DNA of 64,000 bases, taken from Allobosea caraganae (GTDB taxonomy: Bacteria; Pseudomonadota; Alphaproteobacteria; Rhizobiales; Beijerinckiaceae). The notes under the pieces were generated by a model that was not told where the DNA came from, did no database searches, and saw only the letters and a program-made list of their open reading frames with translations. Position 1 is the first letter of the stretch. Each line of letters begins with the position of its first letter. The stretch lies in assembly GCF_003351345.1 (NCBI RefSeq), contig NZ_QQTO01000001.1, forward strand, positions 186,001 to 250,000, written 5' to 3'. Made by a program: the position numbers and the translations under genes. Of this stretch, positions 8,817-17,078 are shown in pieces.

Positions 8817-8846
8817 CCTCTTTCCTTGGAGCGAGCGGCCAATCAT

Positions 8847-8935
8847 CGTCATGGTCGGGCTTGTCCCGACCATCCACGTCTTCCCTTCCTCCGCGTCGCA
8901 AGACGTGGAGGCTCGGCACAAGGCCGAGCATGACG
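8847..8935. repeat. Palindromic repeat family C, copy 1
   Basis: Starts CGTCATGGTCGGGCTTGT and ends GAGCATGACG, with internal stems ACGTCTT/AAGACGT-type and GGTCGGG-CTTGT-CCCGACC. Two related copies lie at 24023-24112 and 33215-33307. This copy stays open in the ubiB frame and would encode a false N-terminal extension of ubiB. Confidence 0.85.
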
Positions 8936-8961
8936 GGGAAGAGCACGGCGCGCATTGCCGC

Positions 8962-10518
8962 ATGATCTCCGCGCTCGCCCATTTCGCCCGCATGGCGCGG
9001 GTCGGCTTCGTGCTGGCCCGCGAGGGTGCGCTTGCGCTGGTCGATCCCTCCGTGCTGCCGCCGGCGGCGCGTGCCCTGATCAAGCTCGGCAGGCTGATCG
9101 AGCGCAAGGGCGCCGGTTCTTCCGCGACGCGGCTTGCTGCGGCGCTGACCCGGCTCGGCCCGTCCTACGTCAAGTTCGGCCAGTTCATGGCGACGCGGCC
9201 CGATGTCGTCGGCATGAAGATCGCCGAGGACCTCTCGGCCCTGCAGGACCGGATGCCGGCCTTCCCGACGGCGCAGGCGCGCGCCGCGATCGAGGCCGCC
9301 CATGGCAAGCCGGTCGAGGCGATCTTCGTCGAGTTCGGCGAGCCGGTCGCCGCAGCCTCGATCGCGCAGGTGCACCGGGCCCGGCTCAAGGACGGCTCGG
9401 AGGTCGCGGTCAAGATCCTCCGGCCCGGCATCCGCGACCGCTTCAACCGCGACCTCGCGGCGATGCGCTTCGGCGCCGAGCTGGCCGAGAGCCGCTCGCC
9501 CGAGGCGCGCCGCTTGCGCTTTTCCGGCGTGGTCGAGACGCTGGCGCGCTCGGTGACGATGGAGATGGATCTCAGGCTGGAGGCCGCCGCCCTTTCCGAA
9601 TTCGCCGAGAACACCAAGGAAGACGCCGATTTCCGCGTGCCGGTGCCGGATTGGCAGCTGACGGCGCGCGAGGTGCTGGTCGACGAGTGGATCGACGGCA
9701 TCCGCCTCTCCGATGTCGAGGCGCTGCGCGCCGCCGGCCACGACCTCGCGGCACTCGGGCGCAACGTCATCCAGTCCTTCCTGAAGCACGCCATCCGCGA
9801 CGGCTTCTTCCACGCCGACATGCATCCGGGAAATCTGTTCGTCGATGCTCAAGGGCGCCTCGTCGCCGTCGATGGCGGCATCATGGGAAGGCTCGGCCAC
9901 AAGGAGCGGCGGTTCCTCGCCGAGATCCTGCTCGGCTTCATCACCCGCGACTATACCCGCGTGGCGGAGGTGCATTTCGAGGCCGGCTACGTGCCGGGCC
10001 ATCATGCGGTGGCGGATTTCGCCCAGGCCATCCGCGCCGTCGGCGAGCCGATCCACGACAGGCGCGCCGACGAGATCTCGATGGCGAAGGTGCTGACGCT
10101 GCTCTTCGAGATCACCGGCTTGTTCGACATGGCGACGCGGACCGAACTCGTCATGCTGCAGAAGACCATGGTCGTGGTCGAGGGCGTGGCGCGCTCGCTC
10201 GATCCGCATCTGGACATGTGGACCACGGCCGAGCCGGTCGTGCGCGAATGGATCACCCGCAATCTCGGCCCGCTCGGGCGGATCGAGGAGGCCGGCCGCG
10301 GCGCGCGCACGCTCGCCTTCAGCCTCGCCAGCCTGCCGGAGACGGCGGCGCGGGCCGAGCGCGTGCTCGGCCAGCTCGAGGACGCCTCGCGCCAGGGTTT
10401 TTCGCTGGACGAGCGCAGCATCCAGGCGATCGGCCTCGCCGAAGCCAGGCGCAACCGCTGGGGCAACTGGGCGCTCTGGCTAATCGCGGCGCTGCTGGCC
10501 TACGCGATCTTCAGCTGA
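8962..10518 (+). CDS. ubiB: UbiB family atypical kinase/ATPase, ubiquinone biosynthesis
   Basis: Member of the ABC1/ADCK/UbiB protein-kinase-like family required for ubiquinone synthesis, probably as an ATPase that handles lipid intermediates at the membrane. From the ATG at 8962 it has 518 residues. Family motifs: KFGQFMATRPD, ASIAQVHRA, the VAVKIL lysine, and the catalytic-loop HADMHPGN at 284-291. A C-terminal membrane helix is visible in NWALWLIAALLAYAIF. An in-frame ATG at 8851 adds 37 residues that are translated repeat sequence, so it is rejected. No strong ribosome binding site precedes the chosen start. It lies downstream of ubiE. Confidence 0.93.
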   Translation: MISALAHFARMARVGFVLAREGALALVDPSVLPPAARALIKLGRLIERKGAGSSATRLAAALTRLGPSYVKFGQFMATRPDVVGMKIAEDLSALQDRMPAFPTAQARAAIEAAHGKPVEAIFVEFGEPVAAASIAQVHRARLKDGSEVAVKILRPGIRDRFNRDLAAMRFGAELAESRSPEARRLRFSGVVETLARSVTMEMDLRLEAAALSEFAENTKEDADFRVPVPDWQLTAREVLVDEWIDGIRLSDVEALRAAGHDLAALGRNVIQSFLKHAIRDGFFHADMHPGNLFVDAQGRLVAVDGGIMGRLGHKERRFLAEILLGFITRDYTRVAEVHFEAGYVPGHHAVADFAQAIRAVGEPIHDRRADEISMAKVLTLLFEITGLFDMATRTELVMLQKTMVVVEGVARSLDPHLDMWTTAEPVVREWITRNLGPLGRIEEAGRGARTLAFSLASLPETAARAERVLGQLEDASRQGFSLDERSIQAIGLAEARRNRWGNWALWLIAALLAYAIFS

Positions 10519-10525
10519 CCCCACG

Positions 10526-10613
10526 CGTCATTGCGAGGAGCGCAGCGACGAAGCAATCCAGGGGGACGTAGAGCATGGTCCCCCTGGATTGCTTCGCTGC
10601 GCTCGCAATGACG
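10526..10613. repeat. Palindromic repeat family D (CGTCATTGCGAG type)
   Basis: Nearly perfect inverted repeat of about 36 bp per arm: CGTCATTGCGAG at the left end and CTCGCAATGACG at the right, with CAATCCAGGGGGAC / GTCCCCCTGGATTG inside and the loop GTAGAGCATG. The left arm has small insertions relative to the right. It sits between convergent ubiB and the serine hydrolase gene. Similar GTCATTGCGAG palindromes occur in many bacteria. Confidence 0.85.
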
Positions 10614-10627
10614 GCTATGGCCCTGCC

Positions 10628-11824
10628 TCAGTCGGCAACCGCCGCGTAAGCCAATCTCTGGAACTCCTGGTTGATCGCGTCGTCATCCGGACCCTGCATC
10701 AGACGCTGGCTCAGGAAGATGGTGATCAGGGCCTGCCTGGGATCGATGTTGAGGCTGGTGCCGAAGCCGCCCTCCCAGCCATAGCGTCCCGGCACGGCCG
10801 AGAGATGGTCGGGCTTGGTCATGATCCCCACGCCAAAACCCCAGCCGGTCCTATCCCAGAAGCCGGGGAAGAAGGGCGAGTTCGCCTTCTGCTCCGGCGT
10901 GATCTGGTCGCGCGTCATTTGCTCGACCGTGGGGCGCGACAGGATGCGGCGCGCGCCGTGCCGGCCGCAGGCCAGCAGCATCCGCGCGAAGGCGAGCACG
11001 TCATCGGCGGTCGAGACCACCTCGCAGGGAAAGGCCTGCCTGCCGGCATAGGCCCCGCCCGCGGCCGGGTCGAACAGCGCGAGCCGGCCGGTCTCGGCGT
11101 CGCGGGCATAGGCGCTGGCGAGCCGGCCGATCTTGCCTGGCGGCACGTGGAAGCCGGTATCGACCATGCCGAGCGGCCCGAACAAGCGCTCCTGCATGAG
11201 GTCGTCGAGCGATGTGCCGGCGACGCGGGCGAGCAGCACGGCGAGCACGTCGAAGCCAGTATGATACATCCAGACTTCGCCCGGCTGATGCGCCAGCGGC
11301 AGCGAGGCGAACTGCCTCAGCCATTCGTCCGGCGTCACGACCGGATTCTGCGGGCCGGGCGCGATGCCGGCCTCCGCCATCGCCTGCTGGATCGGATAGT
11401 GGCCGGGCGGCGCCATGATCGCGCCGAGGCCGAGCCTCAGCGTCAGCAGGTCGCGCAGCGTGATGGCGCGGCGCGCGGGAACGGTGTCGTCGAGCGGACC
11501 CTCGATGCTGCGCAGCACCTCGCGGCCGGCGAGCTCGGGCAGCCAGCGCTCGACTGAGACGTCGAGGCCGATCCGGCCCTCCTCGACCAGCGTCAGCGCC
11601 ACCACGGCCAGCATCGGCTTGGTCATCGAGGCGATGCGGACGATGCTGTCGCGGCGCATCTGCGCGCCGCAATCCAGATCGGCGAGACCGAAGGCCTCGG
11701 CCTGGACGTCTTCGCCACGGGCGACCAGCGTGACGATGCCGGCCACAGCGCCGCGCGCGACATGGCCGCGCATCGCGGCGGCCATGTCGGTGAGGCAAGC
11801 TCTGGCGAGAAGGTGGTCGCTCAC
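10628..11824 (-). CDS. Serine hydrolase of the beta-lactamase (class C / EstB) fold
   Basis: Penicillin-binding-protein-like hydrolase of 398 residues. The nucleophile motif SMTK is at 66-69, followed by a tyrosine motif YHTGFDV and a WEGGFG loop replacing the KTG box, as in EstB-type esterases. No signal peptide is evident, so it is probably a cytoplasmic esterase or peptidase and not a resistance enzyme. The GTG start at 11824 overlaps the stop of the upstream VOC gene (GTGA), suggesting translational coupling; an internal ATG at 11785 is an alternative. The substrate is unknown. Confidence 0.87.
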   Translation of the reverse strand: MSDHLLARACLTDMAAAMRGHVARGAVAGIVTLVARGEDVQAEAFGLADLDCGAQMRRDSIVRIASMTKPMLAVVALTLVEEGRIGLDVSVERWLPELAGREVLRSIEGPLDDTVPARRAITLRDLLTLRLGLGAIMAPPGHYPIQQAMAEAGIAPGPQNPVVTPDEWLRQFASLPLAHQPGEVWMYHTGFDVLAVLLARVAGTSLDDLMQERLFGPLGMVDTGFHVPPGKIGRLASAYARDAETGRLALFDPAAGGAYAGRQAFPCEVVSTADDVLAFARMLLACGRHGARRILSRPTVEQMTRDQITPEQKANSPFFPGFWDRTGWGFGVGIMTKPDHLSAVPGRYGWEGGFGTSLNIDPRQALITIFLSQRLMQGPDDDAINQEFQRLAYAAVAD

Positions 11825-12273
11825 GCGACTTCCGCGGTCGTGACCCCGCAATCGGCCACTTCCACCGGCATGTCGGTGCCAACCATCCAATGCGTGCCGA
11901 AGCGGTCGGTCAGCATGCCGAAGCGCGGCGACCAGAAGGTCTCCTCCATCGGCATGTTGATCTTGGCGCCATCAGACAGCGCCTTGAAGATGCGCTCGGC
12001 CTCGTCGACGGTCGGGACGTTGACGCTGACGGCGACCGACTGCATCGGTCCGGAGCTGCGCTCGGGCGGCGCGTCGGAGGCCATCAGCATCTGGCCCTCG
12101 ACCTCGATGCAGGCGTGCAGGATCTTCTTCTGCCATTCCGGCGGGGTATGCGCCTCCGCGGGCGTGCCCTCATGGGTCATCATCGCGGTGATCTTGCCGC
12201 CGAGGACCTTTTCGTAGTGCTTGAAGGCCTCTTCGCAATTGCCGGGGAAGAAGAGATAGGTCGAGAGCTTCAT
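11821..12273 (-). CDS. VOC family protein, PhnB/3-demethylubiquinone-like
   Basis: A 150-residue vicinal-oxygen-chelate protein of the PhnB-like group, beginning MKLSTYLFFPGNCEEAFKHY with the characteristic early FxGNxxEA motif and ending with the RFGTHWMVGTD segment. These proteins adopt a glyoxalase fold; this subgroup has no firmly assigned reaction. The ATG at 12273 has an excellent AAGGAG site. The gene overlaps the downstream serine hydrolase start and follows the DUF1579 gene closely, so the three look like one transcript. Confidence 0.87.
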   Translation of the reverse strand: MKLSTYLFFPGNCEEAFKHYEKVLGGKITAMMTHEGTPAEAHTPPEWQKKILHACIEVEGQMLMASDAPPERSSGPMQSVAVSVNVPTVDEAERIFKALSDGAKINMPMEETFWSPRFGMLTDRFGTHWMVGTDMPVEVADCGVTTAEVA

Positions 12274-12335
12274 CGCTGTTCTCCTTGGAGAGAGGTGGCC
12301 GGCGCTCAACCGAGCCGGCCGGTCGCAGCAGGCGC

Positions 12336-12818
12336 TCAGCGCTTGCTGTAGCGGGAGGTCATGAACTGGTTCCAGGTGCCGTCCGGCCCGAGGACCTGCG
12401 AGTAGAACAGGCGCTCGGTCGGGCTCTTGATCTCGATGATGTCGCGGTATTTCGAGAGCGTGCCGTCGCCGGAGAAGCTCGGCCCCTCGGATTCGAGGGT
12501 GAGCACCTTGCGGTCGGCGTCGAGGAGGCCCTCGTAGGTCCAGAGCATCGGCATCATCGAGCCGACCCAGCTGCCGACGAAGCGGCCCTTCGCCGGATCG
12601 AAGCCGAGCGTGATGCGCATCGTCGCGGCCCCGCCGCCCGGCATCTCGCCCTCACTCTCGCCGACGATCCAGAGGTCGCCGAGCGCGCTCACCGTCTCGG
12701 TGCCCCGCGACGTCTCGCTGGGCTTGTCGGGCCCCATCATGCATTCGCCTTCATAGGTCCAATCGCCGATCAGCTGCTGCAGCCAGCGATGATCCTCAGT
12801 CGGTTGGGCTGGAAACAC
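12336..12818 (-). CDS. DUF1579 family protein
   Basis: A 160-residue protein with the DUF1579 pattern: LIGDWTYEGE near the start, the ITLGFDPAKGRFVGSWVGSM segment in the middle and a YRDIIEI strand later. The lipocalin-like beta-barrel family has no known function. It initiates with GTG at 12818 behind a strong AGGAGG site. Together with VOC and SRPBCC proteins it forms a set often found beside ArsR-type repressors. Confidence 0.85.
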   Translation of the reverse strand: MFPAQPTEDHRWLQQLIGDWTYEGECMMGPDKPSETSRGTETVSALGDLWIVGESEGEMPGGGAATMRITLGFDPAKGRFVGSWVGSMMPMLWTYEGLLDADRKVLTLESEGPSFSGDGTLSKYRDIIEIKSPTERLFYSQVLGPDGTWNQFMTSRYSKR

Positions 12819-12856
12819 GGTCTTTCCTCCTTCTGCTCGGGGTGTAGACGGGGGGT

Positions 12857-12960
12857 TAGATCGCTGTGCGTCCTTCCGGACGCAAAGTAGCGATCTAGGC
12901 TTTTGTTATTGCATCGGATTTTCCCGAAAACCGGATTCCACTTTTCGGTCCGATGCTCTA
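12857..12960. repeat. Mosaic palindromic element: hairpin G plus copy A2
   Basis: The left module (12857-12897) is a two-tier hairpin: outer TAGATCGCT / AGCGATCTA, inner TGCGTCC-TTCC-GGACGCA. The right module (12911-12960) is a family A repeat with arms GCATCGG / CCGATGC and the core CCGGATTCCACTTTTC. The last bases CTCTA contain the stop codon (TAG on the minus strand) of the SRPBCC gene next door. The layout mirrors the element at 6928-7056. Confidence 0.8.
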
Positions 12961-13497
12961 GCGTTCGGCGGCGGCCTTCATGTTGGCGAGGCCCGTCTCG
13001 AAATCACCGCCGACGACGCGGTCCATGTTCATGAACACGTGGAAGATCTTGGCGACGAAGGGCACCGGCCCGGTCATCGTCCAGGTCACGTTGGTGCCGC
13101 TCGCGGCAGGTTCGAGCGCGAATATGACGTTGTTATGGGCCTCGAACGGCCTGACGAAGTCGAGCTTGAGCCCGACCGTCTTGGGAGAAGCCGCCTCGAC
13201 GATCTCCATGCGGCCCTGGCCGACCTTCTTGTCGCCGTCCCAGGCGTAGACCGAGCCGATGCCGGTGGGCGCGCCGCTATAGTCGCGCTTCAGGGCCGGA
13301 TCGAGCTTCTCCCAGGGCGACCATTGCGTCCAGTTCCGGAACTCGTTGATCAGCGGGAAGATGCGCTCCGGCGGGGCGTTGATCGCCAGCGAGCGCCGCA
13401 CGGTGAAGCTGTCGGGCTTCATCGCCGCCAGGATCAGCACGATGACGACGCCGGTGACGAGGATGGCGGCAGCGGATAGCAGGATCATCTTCAGCAT
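12958..13497 (-). CDS. Membrane-anchored SRPBCC (polyketide cyclase-like) protein
   Basis: A 179-residue protein with one N-terminal membrane segment (ILLSAAAILVTGVVIVLILA, residues about 5-24) followed by a START-like ligand-binding domain with APPERIFPLINEFRNW at its front. The ATG at 13497 (MLKMI) is preceded by GAGGAA at seven bases, making it preferable to the GTG at 13512. The gene lies 42 bases after the ArsR gene and is very likely its co-regulated partner, a common ArsR/SRPBCC pairing. Ligand unknown. The stop codon lies within a repeat end. Confidence 0.85.
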   Translation of the reverse strand: MLKMILLSAAAILVTGVVIVLILAAMKPDSFTVRRSLAINAPPERIFPLINEFRNWTQWSPWEKLDPALKRDYSGAPTGIGSVYAWDGDKKVGQGRMEIVEAASPKTVGLKLDFVRPFEAHNNVIFALEPAASGTNVTWTMTGPVPFVAKIFHVFMNMDRVVGGDFETGLANMKAAAER

Positions 13498-13539
13498 CGG
13501 TCGGTTCCTCACGTGGATGGTTCGACGGGCGCGAGCGCC

Positions 13540-13884
13540 TCAGGCGGGCTTGTCGCCGCTCTCGGTCTTCATGACCTGGAGGTAGTCCTCCAGGCGGTTC
13601 AGGCTCTGGTCCCAGAAGCGGCTGTAATGCTCCAGCCATTCCGAGACCTCGCGCAATGGCCCGGGGTCGAGCCGGCAGGGCCGCCACTGCGCCTCGCGGC
13701 TCCGCGTGATCAGCCCGGCCCGCTCCAGCACCTTGAGGTGCTTCGAGATCGCCGGAAGGCTCATCGCGAAGGGCTCGGCCAGCTCCGTCACCGAACTCTC
13801 GCCGCGCGACAGCCGCGCCAGGATCGCGCGCCTGGTCGGGTCCGCAAGGGCCGAGAGCGTGGTGCTGAGATGATCCGGCTGCAT
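13540..13884 (-). CDS. ArsR/SdpR-type winged-helix repressor
   Basis: A 114-residue DNA-binding protein. The winged helix-turn-helix is clear: LSALADPTRRAILARL at the front, then the recognition helix segment MSLPAISKHLKVLERAGLI and a wing around SREAQWR. No cysteine is present, so it is not a metal-thiolate sensor; it resembles the autoregulating repressors paired with SRPBCC/AHSA1 genes. A 32-bp inverted repeat starts five bases upstream of its ATG and is the probable autoregulatory operator. No clear Shine-Dalgarno sequence is present, so a very short leader is likely. Confidence 0.9.
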   Translation of the reverse strand: MQPDHLSTTLSALADPTRRAILARLSRGESSVTELAEPFAMSLPAISKHLKVLERAGLITRSREAQWRPCRLDPGPLREVSEWLEHYSRFWDQSLNRLEDYLQVMKTESGDKPA

Positions 13885-13888
13885 CGAC

Positions 13889-13920
13889 TTAACCAGAACG
13901 TTAATTAACTTTATGGTTTA
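13889..13920. promoter_or_regulatory. 32-bp inverted-repeat operator upstream of arsR
   Basis: Two 16-bp half sites, TTAACCAGAACGTTAA and TTAACTTTATGGTTTA, form a dyad with 13 of 16 symmetric matches centred on GTTAATTAAC. It is AT-rich against a GC-rich background and ends five bases before the start codon. Family knowledge of ArsR autoregulation makes this the likely binding site. Confidence 0.75.
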
Positions 13921-14030
13921 GTACGGCGCGCCAATTGCCCTGTCAAGCGGCTGCTTCCTCCTTCCCGCGCAGCCTCTCGCATTCGGCGACCACTTGTTGT
14001 CAGGAGCGCTTGCCGCGCATCGAGAGGCCG

Positions 14031-14082
14031 GAACAGGATTCTTGCGAAAAACCGGTTCCCACTTTTTCGCATCCTGCTCTAG
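14031..14082. repeat. Palindromic repeat family A, copy A3
   Basis: Arms AGGAT / ATCCT and GCGAAAAA / TTTTTCGC flank the core ACCGGTTCCCAC, ending in TGCTCTAGA. It lies in the 5' leader region of the AMP nucleosidase gene, ending about 20 bases before its start codon, so it may be transcribed and fold as a leader hairpin. Confidence 0.8.
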
Positions 14083-14102
14083 AAGCGAGGGGGAGGATGC
14101 GA

Positions 14103-15560
14103 ATGAGCTTCGAGACCGCCGCCACGCCGCAGGATGCCGTCGACCGGCTGGAAATGCTCTACGAGGAGGCCAAGGACGCGCTGCGCGCCGACCTCCAGCG
14201 CTTCTTCGACACGCAGGTGCCGCCGAGTGCCGAGGAGCGGGCGCGCTACCGCTACCCGATGCTGCGCGTCACCTACGAACCCTCGCAGCTGCCGGCGGCG
14301 ACGCGGCGCGGCTATGCCAAGTTCGCGGTGCCCGGCATCTACTCGACCACGGTGACCCAGCCCGGCGAGTTTCGCGCCTATCTGCTCGACCAGCTCCAGC
14401 CGCTGGTCGAGGAATACGGCGCGACGATCGAGACCGGGATCAGCGAGCAGGAGATCCCCTACCCCTACGCGCTCGACGGCGGCGACGAGTTCGGCCGCGG
14501 CAAGGTCTCGGCCGCCGAGCTCGCCCGCTACTTCCCGACGCCGCTGCTGGCGCTGGTCGGCGACGAGATCGCCGACGGCACCTTCGACATCGTCGAGGGC
14601 CAGCCGCGCCCGCTCGCGCTCTTCGACGCGGTCAGGGTCGATTATTCGCTGCGCCGCCTGGTGCACTATACCGGCACCGACTGGCGCGCCGTGCAGCCCT
14701 GGGTGCTGCTGACCAACTACCACCGCTATGTCGACCAGTTCGTCCGCCTCGCCTTGGCCGAGATCGAGGCCGGCACGGCCGAGGCGCTGGTGACGCCGGG
14801 CGGCGTGCGCATCGACCGCGAGGGCATCGACGTCAGCGCCGCCGAGCGGGTGATGTCGGCGCCCTGGCACCGCTTCCAGATGCCGGCCTACCACCTGATC
14901 CGCGCCAAGGGCGAGGAGGGCGTGACGCTGATCAATATCGGCGTCGGCCCCTCCAACGCGAAGAACATCACCGACCATCTCGCGGTGCTCCGGCCGAATT
15001 GCTGGCTGATGGTTGGCCATTGCGGCGGCCTGCGCCAGACCCAGATCATCGGCGACTACGTGCTCGCCCACGCCTATCTCCGGCAGGACGGAATTCTCGA
15101 CGACCATGTCCCGCCGGATATCCCGATCCCGGCTTTGGCCGAGGTCCAGGTCGCGCTGCAGGAGGCCGCCGCCGAGGTCACCGGCGAGAAGGGCGACCGG
15201 CTGAAGGCGCGCCTGCGCACCGGCACCGTGGTGACGCAGGACGACCGCAACTGGGAGCTGCGCTGGACCCGGGAGCGCCGCCGCATCAACCTCTCCCGCG
15301 CCATTGCGGTCGACATGGAATCGGGCACGATCGCGGCCCAGGGCTACCGGTTGCGCGTGCCCTACGGCACCTTGCTCTGCGTCTCCGACAAGCCGCTCCA
15401 CGGCGAGATCAAGCTGCCCGGCGCCGCCAACGCCTTCTACGAGCGAGCGGTGAGCGAGCACCTCAAGATCGGGCTCGCGGCGCTGGAGAAGCTCAAGGAA
15501 GCCGGCAGCACGATCCATTCGCGGAAGCTCAGGAGTTTCGACGAGCCGCCGTTCAGGTGA
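14103..15560 (+). CDS. amn: AMP nucleosidase
   Basis: Cleaves AMP to adenine and ribose 5-phosphate. From the ATG at 14103 the protein has 485 residues, almost the length of E. coli Amn. An N-terminal Amn-specific domain (about 1-170) is followed by a purine nucleoside phosphorylase-like domain containing GVGPSNAKNITDHLAVLRP, MVGHCGGLR and VDMESGTIAAQG. The start is set by GGGGGAGG six bases upstream; an in-frame ATG at 14097 is too close to that site. A family A repeat lies directly upstream in the leader. Confidence 0.95.
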   Translation: MSFETAATPQDAVDRLEMLYEEAKDALRADLQRFFDTQVPPSAEERARYRYPMLRVTYEPSQLPAATRRGYAKFAVPGIYSTTVTQPGEFRAYLLDQLQPLVEEYGATIETGISEQEIPYPYALDGGDEFGRGKVSAAELARYFPTPLLALVGDEIADGTFDIVEGQPRPLALFDAVRVDYSLRRLVHYTGTDWRAVQPWVLLTNYHRYVDQFVRLALAEIEAGTAEALVTPGGVRIDREGIDVSAAERVMSAPWHRFQMPAYHLIRAKGEEGVTLINIGVGPSNAKNITDHLAVLRPNCWLMVGHCGGLRQTQIIGDYVLAHAYLRQDGILDDHVPPDIPIPALAEVQVALQEAAAEVTGEKGDRLKARLRTGTVVTQDDRNWELRWTRERRRINLSRAIAVDMESGTIAAQGYRLRVPYGTLLCVSDKPLHGEIKLPGAANAFYERAVSEHLKIGLAALEKLKEAGSTIHSRKLRSFDEPPFR

Positions 15561-15570
15561 CGGCGGTCTT

Positions 15571-15732
15571 CCCTTCTCCCCCTGCGGGAGAAGGTGGCGC
15601 GTAGCGCCGGATGAGGGGTCGCGCTGCGCTTTCCGCATGCCGAGGATGCCACGCCCCGACGCTGCAATCGTCGCGCGACCCCTCATCCGTCAGCGCTTCG
15701 CGCTGCCACCTTCTCCCGCAGGGGGAGAAGGG
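15571..15732. repeat. 162-bp palindromic repeat family B, copy B1
   Basis: Outer arms of 27 bp are perfect (left begins CCCTTCTCCCCCTGCGGGAG). Inner arms GGATGAGGGGTCGCGC and GCGCGACCCCTCATCC flank a central unpaired part. The second copy at 19541-19703 is in the opposite orientation and shares the whole body including the centre. It fills the gap between amn and coaBC. Confidence 0.88.
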
Positions 15733-15802
15733 TAGGCGGCGCCCCATGACAGCCGCGCCCGCCTAGTGCTACCAACGCCCGTCACGCCTGAGGAGCCTGC
15801 CC

Positions 15803-17074
15803 TTGTCCGCTTCCCGCTCCGTCCTGCTGATCATCGGCGGCGGCATCGCCGCCTATAAGGTGCTAGAGCTGATCCGGCGGCTGAAGGATCGCGGCATCGC
15901 CTCGCGCTGCATCCTGACCAAGGCGGGCGAAGAGTTCGTCACGCCGCTCGCTGTCTCCTCGCTGGCCGGCGAGCGCTGCTTCACCGACCTGTTCTCGCTG
16001 ACCGACGAGGCCGATATCGGCCATATCGCGCTGTCGCGCTCGACCGACCTCTTGGTGGTCGCGCCGGCCACCGCCGACCTGATCGCCAAGATGGCGACAG
16101 GCCTCGCCAACGACCTCGCCTCGACCGCGCTGCTCGCCACCGACAAGCGCATCCTGATCGCACCGGCGATGAACCCGCGCATGTGGGAGCACCCGGCGAC
16201 CCGGCGCAACATGGCGCAGCTCGAAAAGGACGGCGTCCTCGTCATCGGCCCGAATTCCGGCGCCATGGCCGAGCGCGGCGAGAGCGGCCCGGGCCGCATG
16301 GCCGAGCCGAATGAGATCCTGGCCGCGATCGAGCAGGCACTGGCGGGCGAGACCAGGCTTTCGCCGGCGATCGGCTTCCTCGGCCGCAATCCCGGCGGCC
16401 TCGCAAGCGGTCCCAAGCCGCTCGCCGGCAAGCGCGTGCTGATCACCTCGGGCCCGACCCATGAGCCGATCGACCCTGTCCGCTACATCGCCAACCGCTC
16501 CTCCGGCAAGCAGGGCCACGCCATCGCCGCCGCCGCCGCCGCGGCCGGCGCCAGCGTCACGCTGGTCTCGGGACCGGTGACGATCCCTGATCCCGCCGGC
16601 GTCGAGACCATCCATGTCGAGTCGGCGCGCGAGATGCTGGCTGCGGTCGAGAGCGCTCTCCCCGCCGATATCGCGATCTTCGCCGCCGCCGTCGCCGATT
16701 GGCGCGTGGCCGAGGCCGCGCCGGGCAAGCTCAAGAAGCAGGCCGGAGCCGAGGCGCCGGCGCTCGCGCTGGTCGAGAACCCCGACATTCTCGCGACCGT
16801 CGCGGCCCGCGAGATCGACCGGCCGGCGCTGGTCGTCGGCTTCGCCGCCGAGACCGACAACGTCATCGACTACGCGCGCGCCAAGCTCGCCAGGAAGGGC
16901 TGCGACCTGATCGTCGCCAACGATGTCGGCGGTACCGGCGTGATGGGCGGCGATGCCAACACGGTGCACCTCGTCAGCGCCGACAACGTCGAGACCTGGC
17001 CGACCCTGCCCAAGTCCGAGGTCGCGACGCGGCTGATCGCGCATCTCGCCGCGATGTCGAAGGCGGGGAGCTGA
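15803..17074 (+). CDS. coaBC: Bifunctional phosphopantothenoylcysteine synthetase/decarboxylase
   Basis: Catalyses two steps of coenzyme A synthesis: ligation of cysteine to phosphopantothenate and decarboxylation of the product. The 423-residue protein has the FMN-binding CoaC flavoprotein domain first ([16 protein letters not shown] at the N-terminus; PAMNPRMW near 121) and the CoaB domain second ([20 protein letters not shown]). It appears to start with TTG at 15803, behind GAGGAG, with no better ATG nearby that keeps the first beta strand. dut follows four bases after its stop. Confidence 0.95.
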   Translation: MSASRSVLLIIGGGIAAYKVLELIRRLKDRGIASRCILTKAGEEFVTPLAVSSLAGERCFTDLFSLTDEADIGHIALSRSTDLLVVAPATADLIAKMATGLANDLASTALLATDKRILIAPAMNPRMWEHPATRRNMAQLEKDGVLVIGPNSGAMAERGESGPGRMAEPNEILAAIEQALAGETRLSPAIGFLGRNPGGLASGPKPLAGKRVLITSGPTHEPIDPVRYIANRSSGKQGHAIAAAAAAAGASVTLVSGPVTIPDPAGVETIHVESAREMLAAVESALPADIAIFAAAVADWRVAEAAPGKLKKQAGAEAPALALVENPDILATVAAREIDRPALVVGFAAETDNVIDYARAKLARKGCDLIVANDVGGTGVMGGDANTVHLVSADNVETWPTLPKSEVATRLIAHLAAMSKAGS

Positions 17075-17078
17075 GCCC

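Noticed and set aside
8851..8961. Extended N-terminus of UbiB
   Set aside because: The added residues are encoded by a family C repeat, and UbiB proteins begin at the MISALAHFARMARVGF-like segment.
10628..11824. Beta-lactamase conferring resistance
   Set aside because: The KTG box is replaced and no export signal is seen; an esterase-type serine hydrolase is more likely.
12857..12897. Intrinsic terminator on the plus strand
   Set aside because: It is a strong hairpin followed by GGCTTTTGTTATT, but no plus-strand gene ends here; it fits better as part of a mosaic repeat.
15571..15732. CRISPR array or insertion sequence end
   Set aside because: It is one palindrome without spaced repeats, and no transposase gene or target duplication is present.
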